Source: Verrucomicrobiaceae bacterium (GTDB lineage Bacteria; Verrucomicrobiota; Verrucomicrobiia; Verrucomicrobiales; Verrucomicrobiaceae). Taken from it: a DNA stretch of 64,000 nt. Numbering within the stretch: the stretch's first letter is position 1; each line of letters opens with the position of its first letter. Positions 34,051 through 42,500 of this stretch are shown here, in pieces. The notes under the pieces were generated by a model, which saw only the letters and a program-made list of their open reading frames with translations, was not told the DNA's origin and did not search any database. The stretch is taken from positions 620,001 through 684,000 of the forward strand of contig JACKQF010000002.1 of NCBI GenBank assembly GCA_024232965.1, written 5' to 3'. A program made the translations under genes and the position numbers.

Positions 34051-34151
34051 TCAGATGCAGAGCGGAGTGCGAGGGAAAAACGCAATAAGTGCCGCAGGCC
34101 GAGCGCAGCGAGTTATGGCGGATTTTCCCTCGCACGGAGCGGCGCATCTGA
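34051..34151. repeat. 101 bp imperfect palindrome beside the IS110 element
   Basis: Outer arms TCAGATGC (34051-34058) and GCATCTGA (34144-34151) pair perfectly. Internal arms GTGCGAGGGAAAA (34067-34079) and TTTTCCCTCGCAC (34123-34135) pair over 13 bp, and the AAAACGCAATAA / TTATGGCGGATTTT region pairs partly. It could be a REP, a small non-autonomous element or a large attC-like site. No gene is seen between 33675 and 34183; a plus-strand frame in 33780-33998 lacks protein character. Confidence 0.7.
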
Positions 34152-34183
34152 GCTCGGGGCGCTTCGCTTCATGAGGGACTGGT

Positions 34184-35416
34184 TCATGGATTTTTGAGGG
34201 TGTAGGTGCGAACTTTCTTTTTGGCTGTTGGTTCCGCGCCGACGGTATTGTTTGTGCGGCGGGCGGTGTTGACCTCGACGTGCGTGCCGTCGGCGGTGGG
34301 AGTCACCAGGCGCATGACTTCCCACACGAAGGCGGCCAGTTCTCGCGCTAGGGCGATCTGGACTTTCTGTCGTGTCTTTCCTCTTGCTGCGAGTTTTCGC
34401 CCGCGTTCGTGCAGGCGATTTTGGCATCGCCAGGAGATTTCTTGCATCTCGCGTCGGTGACTCTTTGCGACGTGCTCCTGCCGGGTTGTGAGTTCCTGAC
34501 TGACCTTCGGCGGCAACCGGTAGTGCTGGGCGCATTCATTGAAGATCCAACGCAGATGGCCGTTGCCACATTTCGTGATGGCTCCCTGTGCGCGGCTGCC
34601 GCCACTGCTGCTTTCGCTTGGCACGAGTCCGAGATACGCCATGAGCTGGCGCGGATGTGCGAAGCGATGGATATCGCCGATCTCGCTGACGGTGATCATC
34701 GCGGCGACAGTCTTATACCCTTTGAATCCCATCAATGCCTTCACTACCGGCGCGAGATGCCATTCATCAAGCAGTGCCTTCATGTGCACCTCAAGTCGTT
34801 CGATGCGTTCATTGGCTGCATCAATGCATTGCAGATACTCCTCCAGCACAACCCTCATCGCCGCATGGGGCAGCACCAGTTCGCGCAGGTAACGCATGTG
34901 CGCATAACTCCAGGCGGTCTTCTCCGTATAGCGATACCCATTGCGCAGCAGGAAGGCTTTGAGCTGACTGCGTCCACTACGCAAGTCATGCACGGCATCG
35001 GTCCGGGCGCGGCAAAGATCACGGATGGCTTCATCGCGCTCATCAGGGATGTGCACGGCGGTGAGCTCACCGGCCCGATGCAGGCGTGCGAGCATCCGCG
35101 CATCACGACGATCTGTCTTGATCTTATCGCCCGATCCTTTGGGTGTGAGCGAGGGAGCAACGACAGCGCAGTCAATCTCCATCTTCTTCAGACGTCGCGC
35201 GATGACGAAGCCGCAGGGGCCAGCCTCATAGCAGACACGCAGTTCCTTGCCGGGATGGCCCAGCTTGCGCAGCAGCTTTTCGACACTGTGGAGGTCGCTG
35301 GAAATCATGCCGTAGTTCCGGACCTCCCCGTCGCGTCCCTCTTCAGCGATGGCGACGGCAATATTTTCGGCATGGACATCGAGGCCCAAATACAATACTT
35401 CTTTGTTCATCTTCAT
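34184..35416 (-). CDS. IS110-family transposase
   Basis: This is an intact 410-residue transposase. The N-terminal DEDD RuvC-like domain begins YLGLDVHAENIAVAIAEE (catalytic Asp in GLDVHAE), with CYEAGPCGF and KTDRRDARMLARL supplying further acidic residues. The C-terminal Tnp_20 domain has LMGFKGYKTVAAMITVSEIG and FAHPRQLMAYLGLVPSESSS with the serine used by this family. IS110 enzymes use a bridge RNA made from the element's non-coding end to pair target and donor DNA. The frame is complete and has no stop, so the copy may be active. The C-terminal tail is Lys/Thr rich. Confidence 0.94.
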   Translation of the reverse strand: MKMNKEVLYLGLDVHAENIAVAIAEEGRDGEVRNYGMISSDLHSVEKLLRKLGHPGKELRVCYEAGPCGFVIARRLKKMEIDCAVVAPSLTPKGSGDKIKTDRRDARMLARLHRAGELTAVHIPDERDEAIRDLCRARTDAVHDLRSGRSQLKAFLLRNGYRYTEKTAWSYAHMRYLRELVLPHAAMRVVLEEYLQCIDAANERIERLEVHMKALLDEWHLAPVVKALMGFKGYKTVAAMITVSEIGDIHRFAHPRQLMAYLGLVPSESSSGGSRAQGAITKCGNGHLRWIFNECAQHYRLPPKVSQELTTRQEHVAKSHRREMQEISWRCQNRLHERGRKLAARGKTRQKVQIALARELAAFVWEVMRLVTPTADGTHVEVNTARRTNNTVGAEPTAKKKVRTYTLKNP

Positions 35417-35600
35417 ATGTGGTGTGTTGGTTGCGCTTTACTTGGTTTGCCGGATCGGGACTTCGTGTCCCTCCCCAAACATGCGGATAGGCTTCTCCAG
35501 AAGCAGCCCGCGATTCCTATGCAGCCAGCACACCACGCCTTTTTCAATCAATGTTGGCCTACTGCGGGAACGCTTGCGCGATCCCTGCCGCAGCCATAAA
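35417..35600 (-). ncRNA. Candidate bridge-RNA region of the IS110 element
   Basis: The transposase 5' non-coding side is about 180 bp, which in IS110-group elements is where the bridge RNA is transcribed. On the minus strand it contains compact hairpins: GCTTCT-GG-AGAAGC (about 35491-35504) and GGGAC-ACGAA-GTCCC (about 35457-35471). No protein-like frame covers it. The exact RNA ends and guide loops cannot be fixed by eye. Confidence 0.4.
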
Positions 35601-35671
35601 GTCTCGCCCAACCAATGAAAACTATCGCATACCCCGTGACGAAGATTGCTGCGCTCGTTCATTGTGACCCG

Positions 35672-35914
35672 ATGAAGTATATTGCTTCATTGATCCTAGC
35701 CTTGCTGATGTTATTTCAGTCAAGCTGCACAACTGGTGACGCTTTGGCGCGAGCCCGTGGCGAAGAGCCGAGGTGGAATCCGAGTTTCGGTATCGGACAA
35801 CCGACCGAAGGACAGAAATCGCCAGGGTATTATGCCTTGGTGCCATTTACGGCTATCTACGATGTCGTTTCAGTTCCGTATTGGATTTGGAAGCTGCGGG
35901 ATTTTCACGGGTGA
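35672..35914 (+). CDS. Small lipoprotein, YceK-like (DUF1375-like)
   Basis: This is an 80-residue lipoprotein: MKYIASLILALLMLFQSSC (lipobox QSSC), then a Thr/Gly start to the mature protein and PGYYALVPFTAIYDVVSVPY near the end. The PFxxxYDxxxxPY pattern resembles small YceK/YidQ-type lipoproteins. ATG 35672 was preferred to the ATG at 35615 because it puts the lipobox at the right distance. It follows the IS110 5' end. The function of this family is not known. Confidence 0.6.
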   Translation: MKYIASLILALLMLFQSSCTTGDALARARGEEPRWNPSFGIGQPTEGQKSPGYYALVPFTAIYDVVSVPYWIWKLRDFHG

Positions 35915-36061
35915 GCAGCCCCAGCGCCAGCCACAATGAGCAGCCACCATACACCAACCCAAGGCGAACAAAAAGGATGCAGGCAGCGGCTCGAAGGCTA
36001 TCTGTCGTGTCAGCAAGGTCTTGCGCTCGCCGTCGCCTGATCCGGGGCGCTCGCAAAGAAA

Positions 36062-36232
36062 ATGACTCCGCTTTCAAGGGCCTTGTGTTTGGCAGCGCTG
36101 ATTCTCTGCGGAGCACTTTGTCTCCTCGGTGCGGCGATTCCACTGTTTGGATTGTTCGTTTGGCCGGTGGTGCCTGTGCCGCTGATGATCTTGCTGCTTT
36201 TGGCAGTGTTGGCTCTCCGCCCAAGACCATAA
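36062..36232 (+). CDS. Tiny two-helix membrane protein
   Basis: A 56-residue frame (starts MTPLSRALCLAALILCGALC) contains two hydrophobic segments split by a Pro-rich turn (FVWPVVPVPLMI) and ends ALRPRP. The high hydrophobicity is unusual for chance frames. It converges with the DUF1553 protein gene, which ends 18 bp away. No ribosome binding site is clear and no family is known. Confidence 0.45.
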   Translation: MTPLSRALCLAALILCGALCLLGAAIPLFGLFVWPVVPVPLMILLLLAVLALRPRP

Positions 36233-36250
36233 CGAGTCATCTGTGGCAGC

Positions 36251-38785
36251 TCACGACCGTGTCACGGTCTCATGCAGATTCAGCAACACTCGGGCGACGT
36301 GGGTCCAGGCGGCGACTTCGACTTTGTTCAGGCCATCGGGCACGGGCGCGGCGCCGGTCTTGAGCAGGGCTTCGGCGGCGGTGGGATCTTTTTGGTAGGT
36401 GGCGAGGTGTTGGGCGACGAGGGCTGACAGCGTCTTGGTTTCTTCTGCGGTCGGATTGCGCTGCAGCGCCTGTTGCCAGGCCCAGGTGATGCGTTGTTCG
36501 GCGGTGCCTTTGCACTCGCTGACGATGCGGGCGGCGAAGGCTCGGGCGGCCTCGACGTAGGTGGGGTCGTTCAGCAGGACGAGTGCCTGTTGCGGGATGT
36601 TGGAGCGGTTGCGCTCCGCGGCGCACTCCTCGCGGCTGGGCGCGTCAAAGGCCAGCAGGGAGGGATGCAGAAAGCTGCGCTGCCACCAGGTGTAAAGACC
36701 GCGACGGTAGAGGCCTGCGCCAGAATCGTTCTGCCACTCGCGCGTGGGGAAGTTCAGGTTTTCCCAGTACTTCGCGGGCTGGTAGGGCTTCACGCTGGGG
36801 CCGCCGATGTCGGCGACGAGCAGGCCAGAGACGGCTAGGGCATTGTCGCGCACGAGCTCGGCATCGACGCGGTAGGGCGTCTGGCGGGCGCAATCGCGGT
36901 TGTAGGGGTCTGCCTCTGCGAGCTCGGGCGTGGTGGTCGATGTCTGGCGGTAGGTGTGGCTGGTGACGAGGGTACGCACCATGTGCTGCATGTCCCAACC
37001 GCTGTCCATGAACTCGCAAGCCAGCCAGTCGAGCAGCGCGGGATTCACGGGTGGCTCGCCCTGGGCCCCGAGATCATCGAGCACCTTGCTGATGCCGATG
37101 CCGAAGAACTGCTTCCACAGGCGATTCATGACGGTGCGTGCGGTCAGGGGATTGTCCTTGGAGACGAGCCACTGCGCGAGGTCGAGTCGATTGGGATCGC
37201 GGCCTTCAAAAGTGGGCTGCGGCAGGTAGCCAGGCAGGGCGGGCTTCATCACTTCGCCACTCTCATCCATCCAGTTGCCACGCGGGAGAATGCGCACGGT
37301 GCGCTTGTTTGGGGCGCTGACGGTGACGAGGCACTTGGGCAGCGGATCGTAAAAGGCTTTGCGGGCGCGCTCTGCCTTTACCACTGCATCACGCTCGCCC
37401 TTGTAAAGCTGTGTGACCTTGTTGCGGAAGTAGTCCTGCACGGTTTGGTTCTGCTTGGCGTTGCGCTCCTTGGCAGGTCTTTTGATGATCGCGACGATCT
37501 GTTGCGCGTTCTTTTTGTCGGCCTCGGAGGCCTTGGAGTCTGGGGACAGCTCTGGCAACGTCACCTTTTTCGCAGCGACCTCTGCCTGCCACTTCTTCTG
37601 CGCTGCGTCGAGCTCTGGCAGGACTTTGGCCAGCGTCGCCTTTGCTGCGTTCAACGTGGCATCCAGTGCGGCGAGTTGCTTTTCCTGTTCGGCAGTGACG
37701 ACCAACATGCCGTCCTCGCGCTTGCCGATGATCGGCTCCTGGATGTCGGCGAAAAAGGCGCCCAAGGCGTAAAAGTCCCGCGTCTTGAGAGGATCAAATT
37801 TGTGATCGTGACACTGACAGCAACCCGTCGTCTGCCCCATCCAAGCGGCCCCGATGGCGCGGACGCGATCGGTGAGCATGCGTGCCTCATAGTCCTTGGG
37901 CTGCGCACCGCCTTCTTCAGTCGAAAGCAGCAAGCGATTGAAGGCCGAGGCCACACGGGTCTCTTGGTTGGCGTCCGGGAGCAGATCACCCGCGATCTGC
38001 TCAATGGTGAAGCGATCAAAGCGCTTGTTGTCGTTGAAGGACTTGATGACGTAATCGCGATACGGCCAGACATTGCGCGGCGTGTCGCTGTGATAACCGA
38101 TGGTGTCGGCATAGCGCACGACATCCAGCCAACCGATGGCCATGCGCTCGCCATAATGGGGGTTTTGCAGGAGGCGATCGACCAGGGCTTCGTAGGCCTT
38201 TTCGGACTTGTCCGGGCCGTAGCTCTTTTCAAATGCCGCGACCTCCTCTGGAGTTGGTGGCAGGCCGATGAGGTCGGAATAGAGGCGGCGGATCAACGTG
38301 CGCGCGTCAGCCTCTGCGGAGGGCTTCAGGCCGATCTCATCGAGGTGGCGTTTCACCAACACGTCGACGCCGTTTTTGCCAGCCGGTATGGCGGCCTTTA
38401 CGGGCGGTTCATAGGACCAGTGTTTCTGATACTCGGCACCCTGATCGATCCAGCGCTTGAAGATCTCCTTCTGCCGTGGCGTGAGTTTTTTATGCGAATC
38501 CGGCGGCGGCATGAGGTCGTCTTCGTCGCTGGTCATGATGCGCGAGATCAGCTCGCTCGCCTCGTATTTGCCAGGGACAAAGGCCTCCGCCTTGAGCGCC
38601 TCATCCCGAATGTCGAGACGGAGATCAGCCTCGCGATGCTTCGGGTCGGGACCGTGGCAGTAAAAGCAATTGTCGGAAAGCACCGGCAAGACATCACGAT
38701 TGAACTGGATCTTGGCCGGAATGGGCCGCTCCGCAGCGGACAGAGCGACGGTGAAGAAAAGGCTAGCGATGAGGATGCGGATCAT
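36251..38785 (-). CDS. PSCyt1-DUF1549-DUF1553 exported cytochrome-like protein
   Basis: The 844-residue protein has signal MIRILIASLFFTVALSA. It opens with a Planctomycete-type cytochrome C domain (SDNCFYCHGPDPKHREADLRLD, haem site CFYCH) and an LMPPPDSHKKLT loop. DUF1549 follows (LYSDLIGLPPTPEEV; IGWLDVVRYADT; GCCQCHDHKFDP). After a coiled, Lys/Ala-rich insert of about 140 residues comes DUF1553 (RLDLAQWLVSKDNPLTARTV; MNRLWKQFFGIGI; QQALVLLNDP). Its partner DUF1501 gene lies 43 bp upstream, the standard PVC gene pair, linked to degradation of complex polysaccharides in some members. The two probably act together in the periplasm. Confidence 0.92.
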   Translation of the reverse strand: MIRILIASLFFTVALSAAERPIPAKIQFNRDVLPVLSDNCFYCHGPDPKHREADLRLDIRDEALKAEAFVPGKYEASELISRIMTSDEDDLMPPPDSHKKLTPRQKEIFKRWIDQGAEYQKHWSYEPPVKAAIPAGKNGVDVLVKRHLDEIGLKPSAEADARTLIRRLYSDLIGLPPTPEEVAAFEKSYGPDKSEKAYEALVDRLLQNPHYGERMAIGWLDVVRYADTIGYHSDTPRNVWPYRDYVIKSFNDNKRFDRFTIEQIAGDLLPDANQETRVASAFNRLLLSTEEGGAQPKDYEARMLTDRVRAIGAAWMGQTTGCCQCHDHKFDPLKTRDFYALGAFFADIQEPIIGKREDGMLVVTAEQEKQLAALDATLNAAKATLAKVLPELDAAQKKWQAEVAAKKVTLPELSPDSKASEADKKNAQQIVAIIKRPAKERNAKQNQTVQDYFRNKVTQLYKGERDAVVKAERARKAFYDPLPKCLVTVSAPNKRTVRILPRGNWMDESGEVMKPALPGYLPQPTFEGRDPNRLDLAQWLVSKDNPLTARTVMNRLWKQFFGIGISKVLDDLGAQGEPPVNPALLDWLACEFMDSGWDMQHMVRTLVTSHTYRQTSTTTPELAEADPYNRDCARQTPYRVDAELVRDNALAVSGLLVADIGGPSVKPYQPAKYWENLNFPTREWQNDSGAGLYRRGLYTWWQRSFLHPSLLAFDAPSREECAAERNRSNIPQQALVLLNDPTYVEAARAFAARIVSECKGTAEQRITWAWQQALQRNPTAEETKTLSALVAQHLATYQKDPTAAEALLKTGAAPVPDGLNKVEVAAWTHVARVLLNLHETVTRS

Positions 38786-38827
38786 TTTTGAAAAGCGGTT
38801 TGGAAAGAACGGAAGTGCGGCGGATCT

Positions 38828-40252
38828 TTATGCCAGGATGTCCTTGATGACCTTCGCGCCTTCGACGCCGCTGAGGCGGGCGTCGAGGCCTTGGAACTTG
38901 AAGCTGAAGGCCTCGTGATGGATGCCGAGCTGATGCAGCATCGTCGCATGAAGATCATGCACGGTGGTGACCTTATCCATGGCGGCGTAGCCGAGGTCAT
39001 CCGTCGCCCCATACGAGACACCGCGCTGAATGCCTGCCCCGGCCAACCACATGGACATGGCCTTGTTATGATGATCACGCCCGATCGGACCTTTGTTGCC
39101 TTGCGCCATCGGCGTGCGACCAAACTCACCGCTCCAGACGATGAGCGTGTCCTCAAACATGCCGCGCTGCTTTAGATCGGTGATCAAGGCAGCGCAGGCG
39201 CGATCCACCTCGGCGGCGCGCAGCGGTAGCTCCTCACGCAACAAACTGTGGTGATCCCAATCGCGGTGGTAGAGCTGGATGAAGCGCGTGCCACGCTCCG
39301 CCAAACGCCGCGCCAGCAGGCAGTTCGAAGCGAAGGAACCATCGCCCGGTTGGCAACCGTACATCTCCAAGGTCTTGGGTCCTTCCGCGCTAATGTCCAT
39401 CAGGTGCGGCACGCTGATCTGCATCTGAAAGGCCATCTCGTACTGCGCGATCCGGGTAGCGATCTCTGGGTCGCCGACCAGCCTTTCGTGCTGGCGGTTG
39501 AGCGCATTGATCGCAGCGACATCGGCCCCTTGTCCATCGCGGGCAATCCCATTGGGGTTCGTCAGGTAGAGCACTGGATCTCCCTGCGAGCGCAGTTGGA
39601 CGCCCTGATATTTTGACGGCAAAAAGCCACTGCTCCACTGGCGCGCCGCGATGGGCTGGGGGGAGCGCCCTTTGCCCGTGGACATCAGCACTACAAATCC
39701 CGGTAGATCCTCAGCATCACTGCCCAGACCATAGGTCACCCACGCTCCCATGCTGGGCCGACCCGCGATCTGCGAACCCGTGTTCATGAACATGTGCGCT
39801 GGATCATGATTGATCGCGTCCGTTGTCATGGAGCGGATCAGGCAAATCTCATCGGCGACGGAGCCAATGTTCGGCAGCAACTCGGAGAGCTCCATCTGGC
39901 ACTTGCCGAACTTTTGAAACGCAAACATCGGCCCCTTGCACACCAGCTTCTGCCCCTGGAGCTGCGCCAGTTGCTGGCCCTTGGTAAACGAGTCCGGCAT
40001 CGGCTTGCCGTCCATCGCGGCCAGCTTTGGCTTGGGATCAAAGAGCTCCAACTGCGAAGGACCACCCGCCATCGTCAACCAGATGACACGCTTTGCCTTT
40101 TGCGGCAGAGGTAACGATCCCAGCACACCGCCCGCCCCTTGCAAAAGATCTGGCCGCAACAGAGAGCCCAGCGCCACCGCCCCAAGCCCCTGCGAACCCC
40201 GCCCGAGAAAGGCCCGGCGAGACATGGCGGAGGGTTTGGATGAGTCGTGCAT
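38828..40252 (-). CDS. Tat-exported DUF1501 protein, second paralogue
   Basis: The 474-residue protein begins with a twin-arginine leader (SRRAFLGRGSQGLGAVALGS). ATG 40252 was chosen because the longer frame starts with TTG. DUF1501 motifs: RVIWLTMAGGPSQLELFDPK, CLIRSMTTDAINHDPAHMF, LAERGTRFIQLYHRDWDHH, WSGEFGRTPMAQG, and an end FSFKFQGLDARLSG. It is the first gene of a pair with the DUF1549/DUF1553 gene. It is strongly similar to the DUF1501 gene at 24861-26321; the last 120 bp of the two genes are nearly identical at the DNA level. Confidence 0.92.
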   Translation of the reverse strand: MHDSSKPSAMSRRAFLGRGSQGLGAVALGSLLRPDLLQGAGGVLGSLPLPQKAKRVIWLTMAGGPSQLELFDPKPKLAAMDGKPMPDSFTKGQQLAQLQGQKLVCKGPMFAFQKFGKCQMELSELLPNIGSVADEICLIRSMTTDAINHDPAHMFMNTGSQIAGRPSMGAWVTYGLGSDAEDLPGFVVLMSTGKGRSPQPIAARQWSSGFLPSKYQGVQLRSQGDPVLYLTNPNGIARDGQGADVAAINALNRQHERLVGDPEIATRIAQYEMAFQMQISVPHLMDISAEGPKTLEMYGCQPGDGSFASNCLLARRLAERGTRFIQLYHRDWDHHSLLREELPLRAAEVDRACAALITDLKQRGMFEDTLIVWSGEFGRTPMAQGNKGPIGRDHHNKAMSMWLAGAGIQRGVSYGATDDLGYAAMDKVTTVHDLHATMLHQLGIHHEAFSFKFQGLDARLSGVEGAKVIKDILA

Positions 40253-40302
40253 GGCGATGGAGTTACGCAAAGAAAACGGTTCCTAGCGCACGTTTCTTCG
40301 AC
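40253..40302. promoter_or_regulatory. Divergent promoter gap
   Basis: Only 50 bp separate the DUF1501 gene start (minus) and the hydrolase gene start (plus), so both promoters must overlap here or reach into the coding regions. No clear -35/-10 pair is visible. Confidence 0.3.
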
Positions 40303-41433
40303 ATGACATCGCGACCAGCCCTCTGCCTGTTATCTTTGTGCCTCAGCCTGCCTTCCTTGCAGGCACAAAATGGCGACCCCGCCTGGGATGCGATCAAGGG
40401 CTATGCCACACCACCTCCAGCGCTCGCAGGTGATCTCGGCAGCTATCGCAGCCCCCTGCTTTTCAACGACGGCACCCATGTCAAAACGCCCGCAGATTGG
40501 GCGCGCAGAAGGCAGGAAATCATCAATCAATGGACCCACTACTTGGGCGAGTGGCCAGAACTGATCACCAACCCCAAGGTGGAAACCTTGCGCACCGAGC
40601 ATCGCGAAACCTTCCGCCAAGAGCGCATCCGCTTCCGCTGGACGCCCGAAGAAACCACCGAAGGCTGGCTGCTCATCCCCGATGGTGCCAAGAATGCGCC
40701 CGCCGTCATCGTCGTGTACTACGAGCCTGAAACCGCCATCGGCCTCGCCAAACCCGACCGCGATTTCGCGCTGCAACTCACGCGCAAAGGCTTCGTCTGC
40801 CTCTCCATCGGCACCACTGAGGCCTCCGCTGCTGGCACTTATGCGCTCTACCATCCCAGCATCGAAAACGTCACCGTTCAACCGCTCTCGATGCTCGGCT
40901 ACGCCGCCGCGAATGCCTATTACGTGCTCGCCACAAGGCCCGAAGTCGATCCGGCGCGCATCGGTATCACCGGGCATTCCTTTGGCGGGAAGTGGTCCAT
41001 GTTCGCCTCCTGCCTCTTTGAAAAATTCGCCTGCGCCGCATGGTCAGATCCCGGCATCGTCTTTGATGATACCCGCAACAGCATCAACTACTGGGAGCCT
41101 TGGTATCTGGGCTTTCACCCCAAGCCCTGGCGCAAACGCGGGCTGGTGACGCCCGACAATCCCGCGCACGGCCCCTACCTCCAGCTCCGCGCCGATGGCC
41201 GGGATCTGCATGAGCTCCACGCCCTCATGGCCCCCCGCCCCTTCCTCGTCAGTGGCGGTGCCGAAGACACCCCCGACCGCTGGAAACCCCTCCAGCACAG
41301 CATCGCCGTCAACCAACTGCTCGGCTACCAAAACCGAGTCTTCATGACCAACCGCCCCGACCACGCCCCTAACCCACAATCCAACGCCGTGCTCGTCGCC
41401 TTCTTTGAGCACTTCTTGAAGCCCACACCTTGA
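40303..41433 (+). CDS. Exported alpha/beta hydrolase (dienelactone-hydrolase/acetyl-xylan-esterase-like)
   Basis: This is a 376-residue protein with signal peptide MTSRPALCLLSLCLSLPSLQA; the upstream frame is basic filler and was discarded. It shows the alpha/beta-hydrolase layout: APAVIVVYYEPE strand, GFVCLSIGTTEAS, nucleophile elbow GHSFGGKWS near residue 225 (Ser nucleophile), PRPFLVSGGAEDTPDRW carrying the likely acid residue, and RPDHAPNPQ with the likely catalytic His. The type fits secreted esterases that remove acyl groups from plant polysaccharides, in line with the DUF1501/DUF1553 genes divergent from it. The substrate is inferred only. Confidence 0.82.
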   Translation: MTSRPALCLLSLCLSLPSLQAQNGDPAWDAIKGYATPPPALAGDLGSYRSPLLFNDGTHVKTPADWARRRQEIINQWTHYLGEWPELITNPKVETLRTEHRETFRQERIRFRWTPEETTEGWLLIPDGAKNAPAVIVVYYEPETAIGLAKPDRDFALQLTRKGFVCLSIGTTEASAAGTYALYHPSIENVTVQPLSMLGYAAANAYYVLATRPEVDPARIGITGHSFGGKWSMFASCLFEKFACAAWSDPGIVFDDTRNSINYWEPWYLGFHPKPWRKRGLVTPDNPAHGPYLQLRADGRDLHELHALMAPRPFLVSGGAEDTPDRWKPLQHSIAVNQLLGYQNRVFMTNRPDHAPNPQSNAVLVAFFEHFLKPTP

Positions 41434-41469
41434 CCTCGCCCCCACAGCGTCCACAGGTAGCCCCGCCCC

Positions 41470-42222
41470 ATGCGCATCGCCCTCTTTGATCTCGACCACA
41501 CCCTGCTGCCGCACGATACGCAGACGCTGTTTTGTAATTTTGTGATGAAGCGCGAGCCCTGGCGACTCCTGCTTCACGGCCTATTTCTTCCCTTTGCGCT
41601 GCTGCGTGCCGTCGGTCTGTGCAGCACCGCCACCGCCAAGCGCGCCTTCAATTCCTACCTCTGGGGCATGCCCATCAGTCGGCTCAAAAAACACGCGCAC
41701 GACTTTGCCCACGACTGCGTCAATAGCTGGATCTACCCCGAGCTCCGCGCCGAGCTCCTGCGTCATCGCCATCAGGGGCGCGTGGTCATTCTGAATACCG
41801 CCAGCCCCAGCTTCTACGCCCGATCCATCGCGGAAGCCCTGGAGTTTGATCATTCCTTTGCCACACCCGTGATCCTCGAAGGCCGCAGCGTGCCCTTCCT
41901 ACCGCGCATTGACGGAGAAAACAACAAACGCCAGGCCAAGATCGACCGCATGGAAGCCGCGCTGCCGCAGCTGAAGCAACGCAGCGCCGCAGACATCGCC
42001 GACTCCTGGGGGTTCAGCGATAGCGCGGCGGACATCCCCCTGCTCGAATACTGTGGCCGCCGCATCCTCGTGCATCCCAGCCGTGCCCTGATCGCCCACT
42101 TCAAGGCCGATCCCAAAGCCGTCATCCTGCAACCCAAGCGCCCCTACAGCACCAAGCTGGGCGACATGCTGCACGCCTGCCTCCAGGTCATCGGGCTCCA
42201 CCCAGAAAAAGGCCCCAACTGA
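41470..42222 (+). CDS. HAD-IB family phosphatase (phosphoserine-phosphatase-like)
   Basis: This is a 250-residue soluble protein. HAD motif I is FDLDHTLL (nucleophile Asp7, Asp9), motif II is ILNTASPS, motif III is a Lys in NNKRQAKID and motif IV is GFSDSAADIPLLE. The cap is a helical insertion between motifs I and II, as in subfamily IB that includes SerB-like and lipid-phosphate phosphatases. It should hydrolyse a small phosphomonoester in the cytoplasm; the substrate is not predictable. It follows the hydrolase gene by 36 bp and precedes tRNA-Arg(TCT). Confidence 0.86.
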   Translation: MRIALFDLDHTLLPHDTQTLFCNFVMKREPWRLLLHGLFLPFALLRAVGLCSTATAKRAFNSYLWGMPISRLKKHAHDFAHDCVNSWIYPELRAELLRHRHQGRVVILNTASPSFYARSIAEALEFDHSFATPVILEGRSVPFLPRIDGENNKRQAKIDRMEAALPQLKQRSAADIADSWGFSDSAADIPLLEYCGRRILVHPSRALIAHFKADPKAVILQPKRPYSTKLGDMLHACLQVIGLHPEKGPN

Positions 42223-42287
42223 TATCGAAGGCGCCGCCTCCCCGCTTGCGGCACGAAAAAAAGCGCCTACTATCACCAGACCCTCAC

Positions 42288-42360
42288 GCGCCCGTAGCTC
42301 AGTGGATAGAGCAGCGGATTTCTAATCCGCTGGTCGTTGGTTCGATCCCAACCGGGCGCG
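42288..42360 (+). tRNA. tRNA-Arg (anticodon TCT)
   Basis: The cloverleaf is complete: acceptor GCGCCCG/CGGGCGC, D stem GCTC/GAGC, anticodon stem GCGGA/TCCGC with loop TTTCTAA (anticodon TCT), T stem GTTGG/CCAAC and TTCGATC loop, discriminator G. CCA is not encoded. The 3' half is a common target of tyrosine integrases, and the defence operon starts 140 bp downstream. Confidence 0.96.
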
Positions 42361-42500
42361 CCCTTATAAATAGCGCTGAAACCAAGTAAAATCAAGGGAT
42401 TCAGCGCGATGGACAACTCGCAGGGAGACGAACCGTCCCGCACCAAAATGCACCCAAATGGGCCAAAATAAGCGGATTTTAAGCGGATAAAATATCTCGA
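42361..42500. other. Junction between tRNA-Arg and the defence operon
   Basis: A 140 bp spacer, more AT-rich toward its right end, with a local repeat (AAGCGGATTTTAAGCGGAT). It contains no integrase gene and no second copy of the tRNA 3' end. It may be a remnant of an integration event. Confidence 0.5.

Larger units (their letters stand above)
34184..35600 (-). mobile_element. IS110-family insertion element (ends approximate)
   Basis: The element comprises the transposase gene and its 5' non-coding stretch. IS110 members have no terminal inverted repeats, so exact ends cannot be set from one copy. The 3' side meets a long palindrome (34051-34151), and the 5' side must end before the lipoprotein gene at 35672. 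Confidence 0.7.

Noticed and set aside
36956..38791. Long plus-strand frame opposite the DUF1549/DUF1553 gene
   Set aside because: Antisense to a strongly conserved gene; shows no signal peptide or motif.
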